Source: Arabidopsis thaliana
Taxonomy: Eukaryota; Streptophyta; Magnoliopsida; Brassicales; Brassicaceae
Direction of reading: 5' to 3'
Length of the DNA: 64,000 nucleotides
Assembly (NCBI RefSeq): GCF_000001735.4
Contig: NC_003070.9
Location: 10,472,001 to 10,536,000 of the forward strand
The position numbers and the translations under genes were made by a program. Within the stretch, counting starts at the first letter, position 1; every line of letters starts with the position of its first letter. Below the pieces are notes generated by a model. The model did no database searches, was not told where the DNA came from, and saw only the letters and a program-made list of their open reading frames with translations. Below, one piece after another: positions 1 to 10,300 of the stretch.

Positions 1-442
1 TCGTTTGTGTGGAACTTTTTTACGATAAATTTTAACGGATTTTGTTACCCATAAGCATTTCTATGAATAATCTTCGAAAATGCAGCAAACTTGTGATTTA
101 TCAATCGGCTTTGTTCCTTTAATTCAGATATACACAAGCCTTTGATTGTATCAGGTCATGTAACGCTTGGCTTAAACTCGAGTTATGTTCTATAAGATTG
201 TGCAATTGTAGAAACAGCCTCTTCATTTGAGCGAACCCAAGAACATTCCATTTGAATTTTAGTTAATACGAGACTAGTATGAGAGAAAATTGAGTTTGAT
301 TAATGACAAATCATACAAAGTCTTGCAAATTTACATCTGAAAGTCTCAAACCATCACATACAACCTTCTCTTTCTCCTCATGTCTCTCACTCGAATTCAA
401 AAGACTGAAAGAAAAGCAAAATACAAACTGATAAAACTTGGC
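1..442. other. CAB3 3' flank and left intergenic edge
   Basis: No gene is seen to the left of CAB3. About 290-355 closely matches 2930-2995 (the CAB2 3' flank) and, inverted, the region just after CAB1, so this is the conserved LHCB1 3' UTR. The rest is plain AT-rich DNA. Confidence 0.6.
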
Positions 443-1246
443 TCACTTTCCGGGAACAAAGTTGGTTGCGAAGGCCCATGCGTTGTTGTTGACTGGATCG
501 GCCAAATGGTCAGCAAGGTTCTCTATCGGTCCCTTACCAGTGACAATGGCTTGAACGAAGAATCCAAACATAGAGAACATAGCCAATCTTCCGTTCTTGA
601 GCTCCTTCACCTTCAACTCCGCGAAAGCCTCTGGGTCGGTAGCAAGACCCAATGGGTCGAAGCTGCCACCGGGGTAAAGCAAGTCCTCGGCCTCTCCCAA
701 CGGCCCATTTCCTGCGACTCTGTAGCCTTCAACAGCTCCCATCAAGATAACTTGAGTGGCCCAAATGGCCAAAATGCTCTGAGCGTGGACCAAGCTAGGG
801 TTTCCCAAGTAATCGAGTCCTCCATCGCTAAAGATCTGTGAACCGGCCTTGAACCAAACCGCCTCTCCGAACTTGACTCCGTTCCTAGCCAAAAGCTCAG
901 GGAAGACGCAGCCTAGGGCTCCGAGCATAGCCCACCTGCTGTGGATAACTTCTAGCTCACGGTTCCTTGCGAATGTCTCGGGATCAGCTGAAAGTCCAGC
1001 GGTGTCCCATCCGTAGTCTCCGGGGAACTCTCCGGTAAGGTAGCTCGGTGACTCGCCAGAGAATGGACCCAAGTACTTGACTCGGTCGGATCCGTACCAT
1101 GGGCTGCCTGATGGACCCTTTGGCTTGGCAACAGTCTTCCTCATTGTCACACGGCCGCTTCCGAGGACTTCAGATGCCGCGGGGGAAAGGTTCACAGCCT
1201 TTCCGGCGAAGGCAGGGGAGGAGAGAGCCATTGTGGAGGCGGCCAT
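443..1246 (-). CDS. LHCB1.2: Chlorophyll a/b-binding protein LHCB1 (CAB3)
   Basis: This intronless 267-residue precursor is a major trimeric LHCII antenna protein of photosystem II in the thylakoid membrane. It binds chlorophyll a/b and carotenoids and passes excitation energy to the reaction centre. The first ~35 residues are a Ser/Ala-rich chloroplast transit peptide. The mature N-terminus (RKTVAKPKG) carries the Thr that STN7 phosphorylates in state transitions. WYGSDR (50-55) is the trimerisation motif. The first LHC helix has E99, H102 and R104 as chlorophyll ligands or ion pair. The third helix has E215, N218, R220 and Q232, followed by H247. The start is the first ATG, preceded by an A/T-rich leader. 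It lies tandem with CAB2 (same strand, 1.8 kb away). The mature protein is identical to those of CAB2 and CAB1. The family call is certain; the CAB3 = At1g29910 assignment is from gene order. Confidence 0.97.
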
Positions 1247-1321
1247 TGAAACTTTTTGTGTTTTTTTTTTTTTTTGGTGACTAACTTGTGAGTGAGAGTG
1301 ATTGAAAATGGTTAGGTAGGG

Positions 1322-1440
1322 TTGGATTATATAGGAAAATTGCGAGTAACGTTTGTTATCTATGAAGTAATCTATATCTCTTTACTCATTGGATTTTTGA
1401 GATTTTGGTTTTAACGTTTACTATTCTTATGTGGCAGTCT
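1322..1440 (-). promoter_or_regulatory. CAB3 core and proximal promoter
   Basis: Read on the minus strand. There is a TATATAA box at 1327-1333. GATA motifs and an AACGTT element lie at about 1350-1378. An AAAATCT (CCA1-type) element is at 1400-1406. The position matching the CAB2 ACGT element (1427-1436) reads TGCCACATAA, so the ACGT core is lost here. CGF-1/GATA and CCA1 control of LHCB1 genes is established knowledge; occupancy of these sites is inferred. Confidence 0.7.
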
Positions 1441-3088
1441 CTAGTCCACTAGCTTTTGCTATGATTTTTTCATTGCAGCCAAAGCATTTCGAGACCACAT
1501 GTTGCAAGTCTTTTGGAAGCAGCTTAATAGTTCTGAATAGAGATAACTTATTTGTGTGATCTTTCCTTTAAATAAAAGTAAAGATAGTGTGATATTGATG
1601 ACCGAAACATCATAGAGAGTAACATTAGAAGTCCAACATCACTACCAATTTACAATAACATTGATTCCATTGTCAGTTTATCCACTAACCTGATAAATCT
1701 CATGAATAATGTAATTAATTTAACCTTGAAACTCAGTTGTTTTTGCTTTTAAATCAAAATGCAAAGACTCAAAAACACTGATTATTTGCATATTTTGCAG
1801 AAACATAAAAACTATCCAATTGATTGTTCAAACACTGAAAAACTATCATCTGGTATGTTCAACATCATTGGTTTAGACAATATGTAGCTTGTAAATTTTT
1901 AATCATGATTCTAGTAATCTGTTTTGTAAACTTGAACAACCTTTTAAAATCTAAAGTAACTCATTCTATCTTTCTAATTCATCATAAAATTCAAAATTTG
2001 TAGAGATGAAAAACCACAACAGAAAACATTTTGTTAGAGGTTTAATTTGCAACAAACTATTCCTCAATCACTTTGATAGAAACTCTTTAAGCTATCATTC
2101 GTAGTTTACTGATTTTTTCATCACCCTAAATAATTTCGACAGTAAAAGTTTTTTACAAAACACAATTTTATTTTTACAATCACTAATTGCCCTCACACAT
2201 GAATTCACCCACTCTTTGGAACGCAATTTCTAAGCTTTGGGGTGAAAATGAATAAACCTAGCTATATTCATGTTCTCCTGTTCTATTCTCTTGTTCTTTC
2301 GATACCACACACCAATGACACAGGCGCTAGCTCTTCTATGCTCCAAACATATATGTTATCATGTGTTCACCAATTATAGCTAGTGTGACAAGCGAACCTG
2401 GTCCACAGAGGATGTCACGGAAGGCAATCTCTCGCACGACAATGGATTTTAACTAATATGTAAGATATATGATCAGTCCATTCAATGCGTGGATGTGATT
2501 TTAATATGGTATCAGAGCAATGTGATATATTGTTATCCAGATATCGTATGAGCCAATGTTACGAGCTTCAGAATCAACCAAACACGGAAGAAACTACTTC
2601 ATTATCTATTCTCTAATTCTCTCAATCAGAAGAAAAAAAACGATTGCAATTTCTTCTTCAATGCGATCATATTTTGTGAAGAGACGATATACAAGTTAAA
2701 TCAAGGGAATATAAAAAACTTATATAAAAGACTCTTTCGTGTTGTTCAAGCTAACATCCGAGAATCACATTTTCTCTTGATTTGAAAAGAACATAATCTT
2801 TGTACCCATTGCCTTAATATGTTCAATCACGTTGCTCGATTGTAGAAATAGCCTCTACAACGGAGTGAACCCAAGAACTGAAAATCCAATTCAATTATAG
2901 TTCTACGAAACATATTTAGAGAACAATGAGTTATTTGATTAATGACAAATCATACAAAGTCTTTGCAAATTTACATCTGAAAGTCTCTACCATCCACCAC
3001 AAACACAAACCTACTCTTTCTCCTCCTGTCTCTCACTCGAATTCAAAAGATTGAAAGAAAAGTAAATTACAAACAGATAGAACTTGGC
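1441..3088. other. Intergenic between CAB3 and CAB2, with a copia relic
   Basis: There is no supported gene. The DNA is AT-rich with only short open frames. At 2507-2518 is TGGTATCAGAGC, the initiator-Met tRNA primer-binding site of Ty1/copia elements (listed separately). The right end is the CAB2 3' flank, similar to that of CAB3. Confidence 0.55.
2400..2700 (+). mobile_element. Copia LTR/primer-binding-site relic
   Basis: The 12-base motif TGGTATCAGAGC at 2507-2518 matches the tRNA-iMet primer-binding site that directly follows the 5' LTR of most plant copia elements. Downstream text (about 2565-2600) looks like the start of a copia leader or gag region, with no open frame. No matching second LTR or target duplication was found. 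The limits are approximate; it may be a fragment left between the duplicated CAB genes. Confidence 0.45.
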
Positions 3089-3892
3089 TCACTTTCCGGG
3101 AACAAAGTTGGTGGCAAAGGCCCAAGCGTTGTTGTTGACTGGATCGGCCAAATGGTCAGCAAGGTTCTCTATCGGTCCCTTACCAGTGACGATGGCTTGA
3201 ACGAAGAATCCAAACATAGAGAACATAGCCAATCTTCCGTTCTTGAGCTCCTTTACCTTCAACTCAGCGAAGGCCTCTGGGTCGGTAGCCAAACCCAATG
3301 GGTCGAAACTGCCACCGGGGTAAAGCAAGTCCTCGGCCTCTCCCAATGGCCCATTTCCTGCGACTCTGTAACCTTCAACGGCTCCCATCAAAATAACTTG
3401 TGTGGCCCAAATGGCCAAAATGCTCTGAGCGTGAACCAAGCTAGGGTTTCCCAAGTAATCGAGCCCTCCATCGCTGAAGATCTGTGAACCAGCCTTGAAC
3501 CAAACTGCCTCTCCAAACTTGACTCCGTTCCTGGCCAAAAGCTCAGGGAAGACGCAGCCTAGGGCTCCGAGCATGGCCCACCTGCTGTGGATAACTTCTA
3601 GCTCACGGTTCCTTGCGAATGTCTCGGGGTCAGCGGATAGACCAGCTGTGTCCCATCCGTAGTCTCCAGGGAACTCTCCGGTAAGGTAGCTGGGTGACTC
3701 GCCAGAGAATGGACCCAAGTACTTGACTCGGTCGGATCCGTACCATGGGCTGCCTGATGGACCCTTTGGCTTGGCAACAGTCTTCCTCATTGTCACACGG
3801 CCGCTTCCAAGGACTTCTGATGCCGCAGGGGAAAGGTTCACAGCCTTTCCGGCGAAAGCAGGGGAGGAGAGAGCCATTGTTGAGGCGGCCAT
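3089..3892 (-). CDS. LHCB1.1: Chlorophyll a/b-binding protein LHCB1 (CAB2)
   Basis: Intronless, 267 residues, and identical in protein sequence to CAB3, including the transit peptide (Asn19). The DNA differs at scattered, silent third positions. It shows the same LHCII features: a phosphorylatable Thr near the mature N-terminus, WYGSDR at 50-55, chlorophyll ligands E99/H102/R104 in the first helix and E215/N218/R220 in the third, and H247 near the C-terminus. It is transcribed leftward, head to head with CAB1 across about 2.2 kb. The CAB2 promoter is the one widely used as a light and circadian reporter (established knowledge). CAB2 = At1g29920 is from gene order and promoter match. Confidence 0.97.
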
Positions 3893-3971
3893 TGAAACTT
3901 TTTTGTGTTTTTTTTTTTTTTATGACTAACTTGTGAGTGAGAGTGATTAAAACTGGTTCGATAGTGTTGGA

Positions 3972-4080
3972 TTATATAGGGATATTGTAACGTTTGTTAT
4001 ATCTGAAGTAATCTTTATCTGTTCATTCATTGGATTTTAAGATTTTTGTTTTATCGTTTAGTAGTCTTACGTGGCAATCT
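3972..4080 (-). promoter_or_regulatory. CAB2 proximal light/circadian promoter
   Basis: Read on the minus strand. There is a TATATAA box at 3972-3978 and an AACGTT element at 3989-3994. GATA motifs are at 4000-4003 and 4016-4019, with a GATT between them. A CCAAT box is at 4029-4033, an AAAAATCT CCA1-type site at 4040-4047, and a TGCCACGTAA G-box-like element at 4067-4076. The order fits the published CAB2 regulatory region (CGF-1, CUF-1 and CCA1 binding). Only the motifs are seen here. Confidence 0.8.
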
Positions 4081-5760
4081 CTAGTCCACCAGCATTTGTT
4101 TTGATTTTTTCATTGCAGCCAAGCGTTTTGTGACCACAAGTTATGAGCCACTGAATACTTCAACGGTTACACTTACTTACACCCTCGTGACAAGAATGAT
4201 TTTTGCTACAACCCAATAACTAAAACTTAAAGTATAACATTTTGAAAATATAGATTCTGATGATCGAAACATTAATATAAAGTAACATTATAAAAAGCAT
4301 TTACCCACACATAAATATCAATATTTTCAATGGTAATTAGTTCATCATCACTACCAGTTTAATTTCAATTATGAATCGATTTCATCGTCACTTTATCCAA
4401 TAACCAAAATAATCTCATGAATTATGTGATATCACCTTAAAACTTTGACGTTTTACTCTTTATCGAAGAAACACAACGATTAATGAAACACTGTTTTAAC
4501 TTATCGACCATTTCTAAGAACATGAAAGAACTATATTAATTCATATGGCATGTTCATCATCATGGGTTTAGACTTTAGAGAACATATAGCTACTTTTTTT
4601 CTTATCATGATTCAAGTTATCTTTATTGTAAACTTCAACAACCTTTTGAACAAACTTATTTATTCGCTTTTTCCGAATTCATCAACAAATTACTCCTCAA
4701 TCACACTCCTATAGAAAACGGTTTAAGCTATCATTACATGTCTAGTTGGTTTTACTCAGCCCTAGAAGTGTTGTTTATTGCATCACTTTCCACGAAGCAC
4801 AATTTTTCTTTTTTACAATCACTAGACCTCACAGGCTCACACATATGCTTTAGAGCACATTCTAAACTTTGAACTATAAAAGCTGTTAACACTAATACAC
4901 TATGCGTTCTTTTTTGCTCCAAACACTTTTGATCCATTATTAGGAGACACTCCACTTAGAAAGATTTTCTAATCCTTTGGTCAACTAGGAAGTTCAAGGT
5001 TTTTCTAAACAGAAATTCATTTCACAAGTAATTTAATTTATAAGGAAATGAATAGAGAAATCAAATCATTGAAGAACTACAAAATATAGATTCAAGGTCA
5101 GGTCTAAGAAAATATTCCTGAAGCTCAAAAAAGAGTTTTCCTCTCACATTATAGAATTGGCCTTTACTTCAACATTTTCCCACCTATTCCACATTTGGTC
5201 AGAACATTTTTAATTACTTGTGGATCAATTTCCGGTTGAAATGGGTTTGGTGAATATCCGGTTCAGTTATATGGTGGCCGTTGGAATTGGCTTATTAGTT
5301 GTGGCCGTTGTTGAAGCCGTTGGTATTGGTAAGGGAGAAGCAGACTTGTGGCTATGAGTCTATGACCATGACTCGTGATTATGGAGCTGTCTTATGACCC
5401 TGACCATCACCTTGATCTGGTGGATTCCAATGTTTTCTTCTTCTTCTAATAAAATATTATGGTCAATACAGGTGCTAATTAAGATGGTAATAATTTCTTA
5501 TGTTTCTGTGGTAAAGTTTGATTCAATTCCGTAGTTTTAGATAATCTTATTTCCATACATAAATTTTATAGTTTTATCTACTTTGTTCTTATGTTTTATC
5601 TCTAGCCAAGAGTTATTATTATTATCAGAAGAAGAAAAAAAAAAGAAGCATATATACAAAAGGTTTAATAAAATGTATTATACAAGGCAATTATCCAAAT
5701 TTTTTTTGTTTTGGTTTACATTGATGCTCTCAGGATTTCATAAGGATAGAGAGATCTATT
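4081..5760. other. CAB2-CAB1 divergent intergenic region
   Basis: AT-rich spacer between the two divergent LHCB1 promoters. Short open frames (for example near 4752-4955 and 5583-5804) have no recognisable domains. A G-rich stretch at about 5230-5400 has repeated GTTGGTATTGG/GGCCGTTG-like text but no coding signal. Confidence 0.5.
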
Positions 5761-5764
5761 CGTA

Positions 5765-5980
5765 TACGTGTCACGTCATGAGTGGGTGTTTCGCCAATCC
5801 ATGAAACGCACCTAGATATCTAAAACACATATCAATTGCGAATCTGCGAAGTGCGAGCCATTAACCACGTAAGCAAACAAACAATCTAAACCCCAAAAAA
5901 AATCTATGACTAGCCAATAGCAACCTCAGAGATTGATATTTCAAGATAAGACAGTATTTAGATTTCTGTATTATATATAG
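5765..5980 (+). promoter_or_regulatory. CAB1 (Lhcb1*3) promoter with paired CCA1 sites
   Basis: ACGT elements lie at about 5765-5775 (ACGTGTCACGTC). Two CCA1-type sites follow: AAACAATCTA at 5879-5888 and AAAAATCTATGA at 5898-5909. A CCAAT box is at 5914-5918, a GATAAG I-box at 5945-5950 and a TATATATA box at 5972-5979. The two AATCT elements match the region through which CCA1 was first isolated (established knowledge). The start codon is about 90 bases past the TATA box. Confidence 0.82.
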
Positions 5981-6070
5981 CGAAAATCGCATCAATACCA
6001 AACCACCCATTTCTTGGCTTACAACAACAAATCTTAAACGTTTTACTTTGTGCTGCACTACTCAACCTCA

Positions 6071-6874
6071 ATGGCCGCCTCAACAATGGCTCTCTCCTCC
6101 CCTGCCTTCGCCGGTAAGGCCGTCAAGCTTTCCCCCGCGGCATCTGAAGTCCTTGGAAGCGGCCGTGTGACAATGAGGAAGACTGTTGCCAAGCCAAAGG
6201 GCCCATCAGGCAGCCCATGGTACGGATCTGACCGTGTCAAGTACTTGGGTCCATTCTCTGGCGAATCACCGAGCTACCTTACCGGAGAGTTCCCCGGAGA
6301 CTACGGATGGGACACCGCCGGACTTTCAGCTGACCCCGAGACATTCGCAAGGAACCGTGAACTAGAAGTTATCCACAGCAGGTGGGCCATGCTCGGAGCC
6401 CTAGGCTGCGTCTTCCCTGAGCTTTTGGCTAGAAACGGAGTCAAGTTCGGAGAGGCGGTTTGGTTCAAGGCCGGTTCACAGATCTTCAGCGATGGAGGGC
6501 TCGATTACTTGGGAAACCCTAGCTTGGTTCACGCTCAGAGCATTTTGGCCATTTGGGCCACACAAGTTATTTTGATGGGAGCCGTTGAAGGCTACAGAGT
6601 CGCAGGAAATGGGCCATTGGGAGAGGCCGAGGACTTGCTTTACCCCGGTGGCAGCTTCGACCCATTGGGTTTGGCTACCGACCCAGAGGCATTCGCTGAG
6701 TTGAAGGTGAAGGAGCTCAAGAACGGAAGATTGGCTATGTTCTCTATGTTTGGATTCTTCGTTCAAGCCATCGTCACTGGTAAGGGACCGATAGAGAACC
6801 TTGCTGACCATTTGGCCGATCCAGTTAACAACAACGCATGGGCCTTCGCCACCAACTTTGTTCCCGGAAAGTGA
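6071..6874 (+). CDS. LHCB1.3: Chlorophyll a/b-binding protein LHCB1 (CAB1)
   Basis: Intronless, 267 residues. The only in-frame ATG is at 6071; the frame is open a little further upstream but has no ATG there. It differs from CAB2/CAB3 only at residue 19 (Lys for Asn), inside the transit peptide, so the mature LHCII protein is identical. The LHC helices, chlorophyll ligands (E99, H102, R104, E215, N218, R220, Q232, H247) and the WYGSDR trimer motif are all present. It is on the plus strand, divergent from CAB2 and convergent with NRPA2 (about 450 bases between stop codons). CAB1 = At1g29930 is from orientation and promoter. Confidence 0.97.
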
Positions 6875-7321
6875 GCCAAGTTTTATCTGTATTTTGCTTC
6901 AGTCTTTGCTTCGTGAGTGTGAGAGGAGAAAGAGAGCTTGTTTAGATGTAAAATTTGCAAGACTTTGTATTTTTTTCATTAATCAAATAACTCGTTTTTC
7001 TCTCAAATTATCTGGCAATTACCAAATTGGATTCGTTTTATGTCCTTCGGATCACTCAATTGCAGAGTTTATTACCACAATTGAACAACTTATACATGTC
7101 AAAGTTAAGTTAATGGTATTGGAGAATCAAAAATTCATTGATTTTATCCGTACAAATCAAACACATTTGTTTAAAAATTCACTTTGACCAAAAATAGATG
7201 ACGTTTTCCACTAGAAAATATACTAACAAAGCAAAACCAAAAACTGATGAATAATATATTCTTCTACACACTAGTACATTGTAAAGATCTGGTTATTTTT
7301 TTCTTCCTCTGGTGTAAAATC
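6875..7321. other. Convergent 3' regions of CAB1 and NRPA2
   Basis: Spacer holding the two 3' UTRs. About 6945-6995 is the inverted match of the CAB2/CAB3 3' flank. Nothing else is recognised. Confidence 0.5.
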
Positions 7322-10300
7322 TTAATCAGTTACTCCTTCTCTATCGCTTAACTGAAGAGTCATCTTAATATTCATTGAAGCCAACTCTGCAGCCAAGTAC
7401 CTGAACACATAGGGCATTGCAACTGTTTCCATGCCTTTACTTGTCTTGCAAGAATAGCAAGTTACCTTCTTTGGAGTTCTACCAGGAGGTAACTTTCCAA
7501 TTTCTTGAATAAGCTTCTTCTGTTGAACGTTCACAACAGATGATGTGAGCAAGCTTCCACATAGCGAACACACATCTGCAATGTGGTGATCTGAAGATGT
7601 ATGAAGCCTGTCGTGTAATAGATAGGAGGCTCCATGAGCAAGTAGTGAGTCTCGCTCCATTTCACCAAACCGAATCCCACCACCTCGTTTTCTTCCCTTT
7701 ATTGGCTGATGAGTTAGCTGATCCACTTGTCCCGTAGATCTAACCTGTAAGCCAGAGTATTATGATTCAGATATAGCACGAAGATGAGACAAGTGCCAGT
7801 TGGAGACTATATGTCAGGATGATAAAAGAAATGAAGCCAGAAGGGTCGAAAAACCTGGAATTTGTCTGAGACCATGTGACGCAGTCTCTGGTAGTAAACA
7901 GGCCCCATAAATATCTCACACTTCAGTTCTACTCCTAAATACCCACTATACAATGTCTCGGTACCATAATGGTTGAACCCTTTTTCCTTTAACATGGAGC
8001 CAAGATCATCAACAAGCAAACTGGACTTGCTCTCCTCTTCTCCGTTTGTTTTTTTTACTGCATCACGAAACGGTGTTGCATCTACAAACTTTCCATGCAA
8101 ACTACCTCCCTGTAAAAGCCGAGGATATAAGCATTACATATACTTTACTTACCAGCTAAAAATAAAAATGGGAAGGGTTCAACAACACATGAAAAGAAGA
8201 TGCACAGCATCAGCGTCGATGGAACCTAAGAATCAGACAAATTTCTAAGGAGAAAAATTCTGAAGGATACCTTAGCAGCAATAGATTCCAAAAGCATAGC
8301 AATTGTCATTCTTGATGGGAAAGCATGCGGGTTAATGATGAGATCTGGACGCATTCCAGTAACTCCATTAAATGGCATGTCAATATCAGGCCACAATTGA
8401 GAACAAACACCCTTTTGCCCATGTCTACTGCTGAACTTGTCACCGATTATGGGGTTTCTGGCATGCCGGAAACGAATATTCGCCTGCCAAGAAACTCGAA
8501 AATTAGATTTTAAGCCAATTGGAATCTGTCTATGCGATAGTTGGAGTTAAACCTCACCCTTTGAGGATGTTTCTTGCTTTTCATGTCGACAGAGACAAAG
8601 TCAACTATGACAGGGTCGGTACCTTTACGCTTCATGTGCCTTGTTTTGTTAGTTACCTCATCATAGATACTACAATACGGCTCATCTGGATATAATTTCT
8701 GCGTTAAACCCAACAAATTAGTGAGTTTCTATGAAAGTTGACAAGGAAACTAAAATTAAATATTTAACTTACAGTACATAGAGAGGATAGAAAGCAGTTA
8801 TTTACCTGTCCAACAGATGGTAACCCATCAGCATCGATACGAAAATGTTCTGCTTTGTTAGTACTCCTCCTAAAACTTTTAGAACCACTATCAAATCGGC
8901 TATTCTGATCTGAAAGATCAATATTTTCTGTCTGGGAGATCATATAAAGACAAGGGTTAGGAAATTAAAAAAAAATAAGAAATTTGGGTGATTTGTATAA
9001 TGATACTAAATCTCTCGCTGCAACTACAAGATTTTTTTATGGGGTTCATAAAGGAACAAGTGTAGGGGACATTGACCTAGGGGACATTGACCAGGATTAT
9101 GATAAAGCTCCAGACCCAAAGGAACTTATTACATCAAGCTTAAGCACTATATTCAGCTAATCAGCAGGACTCTTAATAAAGAAATGAGAATGGGAACTCG
9201 AACCTGGTATATTTGCCCATGGCACATTCCCCGCTCCACAGATGATTTGTTCAAAATCATCGCGTCTTCCATATCAAATCTGTGAGACAGGTAGGTGGAT
9301 AAAAGAACAAGAGAAGAAACATTAACGAAAAAAGCTTATCACTGACAAGATCTTGTACGCAAAAGCAGTTTCTTACCCTGTATGTGCGAGGACAGCAACA
9401 ATTGCATTAGTCCCTGTAGGATTCTCATCAATACTGTAAGTGGTGTATGTTTTTGTGCGGACCACAGGGGATTGAGGAGTCTGTAGCATACAAAAAGAAT
9501 TTAATAATGGGACCAAAAGAGACGAAATGATCAACTGAAAATTGTACCATGTACTTTCAGCTTTCTAAGAGTAAGATAGGAAATGACCTGCAGGTGGTAA
9601 ATCTTCTGGTCGGCACGAAATTGGAGTGCTTGAGTAGAGTACGCCATGGTTTGTTTCGCCATCTGTATAACTGAAAATTTAAAAAACTTCCAGCAGCATA
9701 ATCATAAAAAATTTGCATCGAATTTCTAGTAATACCTGACACTGATACATGTTACGGGGACTTTGGTTATGATCTGACCAAGGTGTAAGATTAGCAACCA
9801 CACTTATCATCCCGGTTGGATGAATTTCCTCGTGAGTTGCTAGGGAAGAGTTATTCCTTCCTCCATTTCCACCATCAGGACAGCTTATTTCCATAAAAAC
9901 CTGGTTTGGTAGAATCTTTTTCTTTTCATTTGATTGTATACCAGGAAAGGTGGATATGAAGATAATATTGATAGGATTTGCTACCTGTTCAAATGGTCCA
10001 ATCAGTTCAATATTATCAGAAGGTATAGATATATTTTTAACAGGCCTAATGAATCTTGCGGGACATGATGCCAAATACAATCCAGGGTAAGATCCACCCA
10101 TGCTTGTAGGTACGTATCCCACTTCGAGGTCTTCAGGAATCTGTAAAGAAGCATTCGCATATATAGTTATTTTCTAATGAAATAGGTTGCCGTCAACAAA
10201 TACTGTTAAGAAGTAAATACGCCTTACCACTGAAGGAGCCTCCACTTTCAGTCTCCGTATATAAGAGACAACTTTCGTGACTAGGTTAGAAGATAGCGTG

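Noticed and set aside
380..841. 153-codon plus-strand ORF opposite CAB3, also seen opposite CAB2 and CAB1
   Set aside because: An antisense shadow of the GC-rich LHCB1 coding sequence; it has no domain of its own.
6050..6070. N-terminal extension of CAB1 upstream of 6071
   Set aside because: No ATG in this stretch, and the LHCB1 transit peptide starts exactly at 6071 as in its paralogues.
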